Made by a program: the position numbers and the translations under genes
Notes under the pieces: model-generated
The model's input: only the letters and a program-made list of their open reading frames with translations
Told to the model about the DNA's origin: nothing
The model's database searches: none
Assembly: GCA_003116975.1 (NCBI GenBank)
Contig: BGKB01000002.1
Coordinates: 496,001-560,000 of the forward strand
Source: Aurantiochytrium sp. KH105
Lineage: Eukaryota > Sar > Bigyra > Thraustochytrida > Thraustochytriidae
DNA length: 64,000 nt
Reading direction: 5' to 3'
In this document: one piece after another, positions 62,208 through 64,000 of the stretch
Numbering within the stretch: position 1 is the first letter of the stretch
Layout of the letters: each line of letters begins with the position of its first letter

Positions 62208-63308
62208 ATGCGCAAGCACGACGAGGCCGCCGCAGCAGCGGCAACTACAGCACAGATGAAGGCGACGGCTCAAGTGCCGCAGGCCTTGGTACTCGAGCAC
62301 GTGTCGCCCGCAACGCGACTGCTGGAGAAGCGGCGCCAAATGTTTGAGGTGCAAGAGGCCCTCGATGCCCAAAAGGAGGAATTTGCGCGACGGGAGGAGG
62401 CCTTCCACCGACGCGAAGAGGGTCTTCGTAAAAAGGATCTCGAGCTCCAGGAAAGCTTGATTAAGTTCAACAAGTTTTTACAAGAGAATGAGTCAAAGCG
62501 GAACCGCGCGGACAAGCGAACACAGGAAGAGACCAAGCAACGCAAGAGCAAAGAGGGCGACATTCGCAAGCTTGAGAAGCAGCTCGACGCGATGCGCAAA
62601 GAGTGCGCAGAGCTGGATAAGGTCGTCGACCGGAACATCAAGTATCAGCGATATCTGGAAACCGTGCAGGAGACAATGCCCGAGGACTATCCGGAAGTTG
62701 GCGACTTGCTCAATCGCTACCAGACACTGAAAGACGCAAATGGTGATCTCAAGGAGCGTCTTCAGACATACGAGGATTCGAACGAAGTCAAGCGGGCGGA
62801 ATACGTGCACTATACCAAAGAGCAGACGAACGAGATTCTCAATTTCAACAACGAGATTGCGAGCATGCAGAAACAGCTTGAGCAGTCCGAGTCTGAAGCA
62901 ATGCGCATGCAAAACGAGGTGGATGGGCAGATTCGCAGCATTTCCGATCGAACACTTGAGATTGGTCAGGCGCTCATGGTTGTTGAAAACCTACTTCAGC
63001 GGTGTACCTCGAAACCGCATGGTAACTTTCTCAAGCACTTTCAGGCATCTGAAGAGCACCAGCAGAGCCAGCAGTCAAGCCAACAGCAAAGCCAGCAGTC
63101 GCCAAGCGAAAGCAGCGACTTGATGCGAGACGGTGAATCCAAGGAGGACAGCCTGCACGAGGGTTCGAGCGCGTCCAGAACACGCGGGCGTGGGCCCGAT
63201 GAGCTTACGCGCAAGGGTCTTGCAGCCATGAGTCAGCTCGACGTCATTGCTGCCTATATTGTCGACTTTGAGAGTATTGTGGCCGAAGCTCCATCACATG
63301 TAAACTAA
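62208..63308 (+). CDS. CFAP73/CCDC42-type flagellar inner-arm coiled-coil protein
   Basis: 366 residues. The start of the coiled coil shows the family block: TRLLEKRRQMFEVQEALDAQ, then EEFARREEAFHRREEGLRKK and LQESLIKFNKFLQENESKRN, the DUF4200 motif with its RREE and FNKFLxEN. CFAP73 (MIA2 in Chlamydomonas) with CFAP100 forms the modifier-of-inner-arms complex that controls dynein activity in motile flagella. CCDC42 is the animal testis relative. A second helical part (about 200-270) and a Gln/Ser-rich tail (about 285-320) follow. A gene of this type implies a motile flagellum in this organism. CFAP73 and CCDC42 are hard to separate by eye. Confidence 0.85.
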   Translation: MRKHDEAAAAAATTAQMKATAQVPQALVLEHVSPATRLLEKRRQMFEVQEALDAQKEEFARREEAFHRREEGLRKKDLELQESLIKFNKFLQENESKRNRADKRTQEETKQRKSKEGDIRKLEKQLDAMRKECAELDKVVDRNIKYQRYLETVQETMPEDYPEVGDLLNRYQTLKDANGDLKERLQTYEDSNEVKRAEYVHYTKEQTNEILNFNNEIASMQKQLEQSESEAMRMQNEVDGQIRSISDRTLEIGQALMVVENLLQRCTSKPHGNFLKHFQASEEHQQSQQSSQQQSQQSPSESSDLMRDGESKEDSLHEGSSASRTRGRGPDELTRKGLAAMSQLDVIAAYIVDFESIVAEAPSHVN

Positions 63309-63975
63309 GTTACAAGCAGCAAAGTATGAATTATCTTTGCTTTCATTCACGTCAGACTGACTTGCTTCATCTCTTTCTCTTTCTTTTTTGGGGGGGAGAG
63401 GGGGGGCGATGAGCGAATGAATGCCTGAGCGCGGCATCTCGCCGCACGACGCTGAGCGATATTCTAGGGAACGATTACATTGTTCTTTTCTCTTCTTCTA
63501 AACATGTGTTTACAAACTACGAAAAGACGTCCGCTCGGCTGCAAAAGAATGGATGTCACAGTGTGCACAATCTTAGTCTCATTGCTACAATCGTGCTCCA
63601 TTTGATTTGTCGCTGACGGCCAAATTGTTCATGCAACTGTCTGACTTGCGGGAGAAAGATTCCATCACGTTCTAGATTGCGATGATCCTTCATCGAGAAC
63701 AGAGGAGTGCAACTGTAGTGCTGCTGGCCTGTTTGTCTGACTGTTTTTGTCTGTCTCACTGCCTGCCTGCTAGTGTCTTCATGACCAAGGCGAGTCCAGG
63801 AAATGATGGCGTGGATAACGAGGTCTCGCTGGCGTTTGCCGCAATTGACGGCCGAGGCAAGACTCGACACTCGAGACAATAGCTGCCGCTCTCTCCCCCA
63901 CCGGAGTGCTCCACTGCAAAGGCGTCTCAGGGCTAGTGGGTCGTCGGTGGCTCGCTCCGAGCTGCGGTGGCGAAA
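63309..63975. other. 3' region and intergenic up to the window end
   Basis: G runs at about 63390-63410 and CTGCCTGCCTG-type repeats near 63760. Short frames on both strands, none supported. Confidence 0.55.
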
Positions 63976-64000
63976 ATGGCGATTGTGGCGAAGTGGCTGA
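63976..64000 (+). CDS. possible start of a gene cut by the window end
   Basis: ATG with context AAAATGGC, followed by codons for AIVAKWL, at the edge. Only eight codons are visible, so it is a mere possibility. Confidence 0.15.

Overview
The window is nuclear DNA from a gene-dense, intron-poor, GC-rich eukaryotic microbe. Most genes are single open frames with the standard code. The few introns are short (about 95-240 bases) and GT-AG. Flagellar genes (CFAP73/CCDC42-type, probably a JHY-like protein) sit beside a possible DASH/Dam1-type kinetochore subunit, a hormone-sensitive-lipase-type enzyme and an alkaline ceramidase. That mix, with the compact layout, suggests a flagellated heterotrophic stramenopile, and a labyrinthulomycete/thraustochytrid is my best guess. 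This is inference; no marker gene in the window proves it.

Layout. 1-8 kb: the 5' part of an alkaline ceramidase (minus), a pirin (minus), a small heat-shock protein with an acidic insert (plus), a 1.7-kb palindrome-rich stretch without a clear gene, and a GST-like protein (plus). 8-17 kb: a 1070-residue protein built of 20 tandem stathmin-like repeats (minus), a Rieske/flavin reductase fusion (plus, one intron), a tiny Dad2-like protein (minus) and a JHY-like protein (plus). 17-31 kb: a hormone-sensitive lipase (minus), three tandem paralogues of an unrecognised multi-spanning membrane protein (plus), and a short DXD-type glycosyltransferase (plus). 31-50 kb: a small two-exon protein, the VPS15/PIK3R4 regulatory kinase (minus), a 2406-residue p25-alpha/IQ/WW/TPR scaffold (plus), a TrmH-type RNA methyltransferase (minus) and a helical/winged-helix unknown (plus). 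50-64 kb: a CaMKK-like kinase with degenerate catalytic motifs and IQ motifs (plus, one intron), ERCC8/CSA (minus) head to head with a sirtuin (plus), a partial gene beside a 129-base assembly gap, GatB (plus), an acidic unknown (plus), and a coiled-coil gene (minus) head to head with a CFAP73-like flagellar gene (plus).

The genes form no single pathway, but several bear on microtubules (stathmin repeats, Dad2-like, p25-alpha-like, CFAP73-like, JHY-like) and several on lipids or membranes (ceramidase, HSL, VPS15). Many neighbours are divergent pairs that could share promoters. The strongest candidate for something undescribed is the 20-repeat stathmin-like protein. Its 47- and 51-residue repeats tile residues 101-1070 exactly, and 51 residues is the offset between the two tubulin-binding repeats of animal stathmin as I recall it. 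No rRNA, tRNA, CRISPR array, transposon or virus-like element was recognised.
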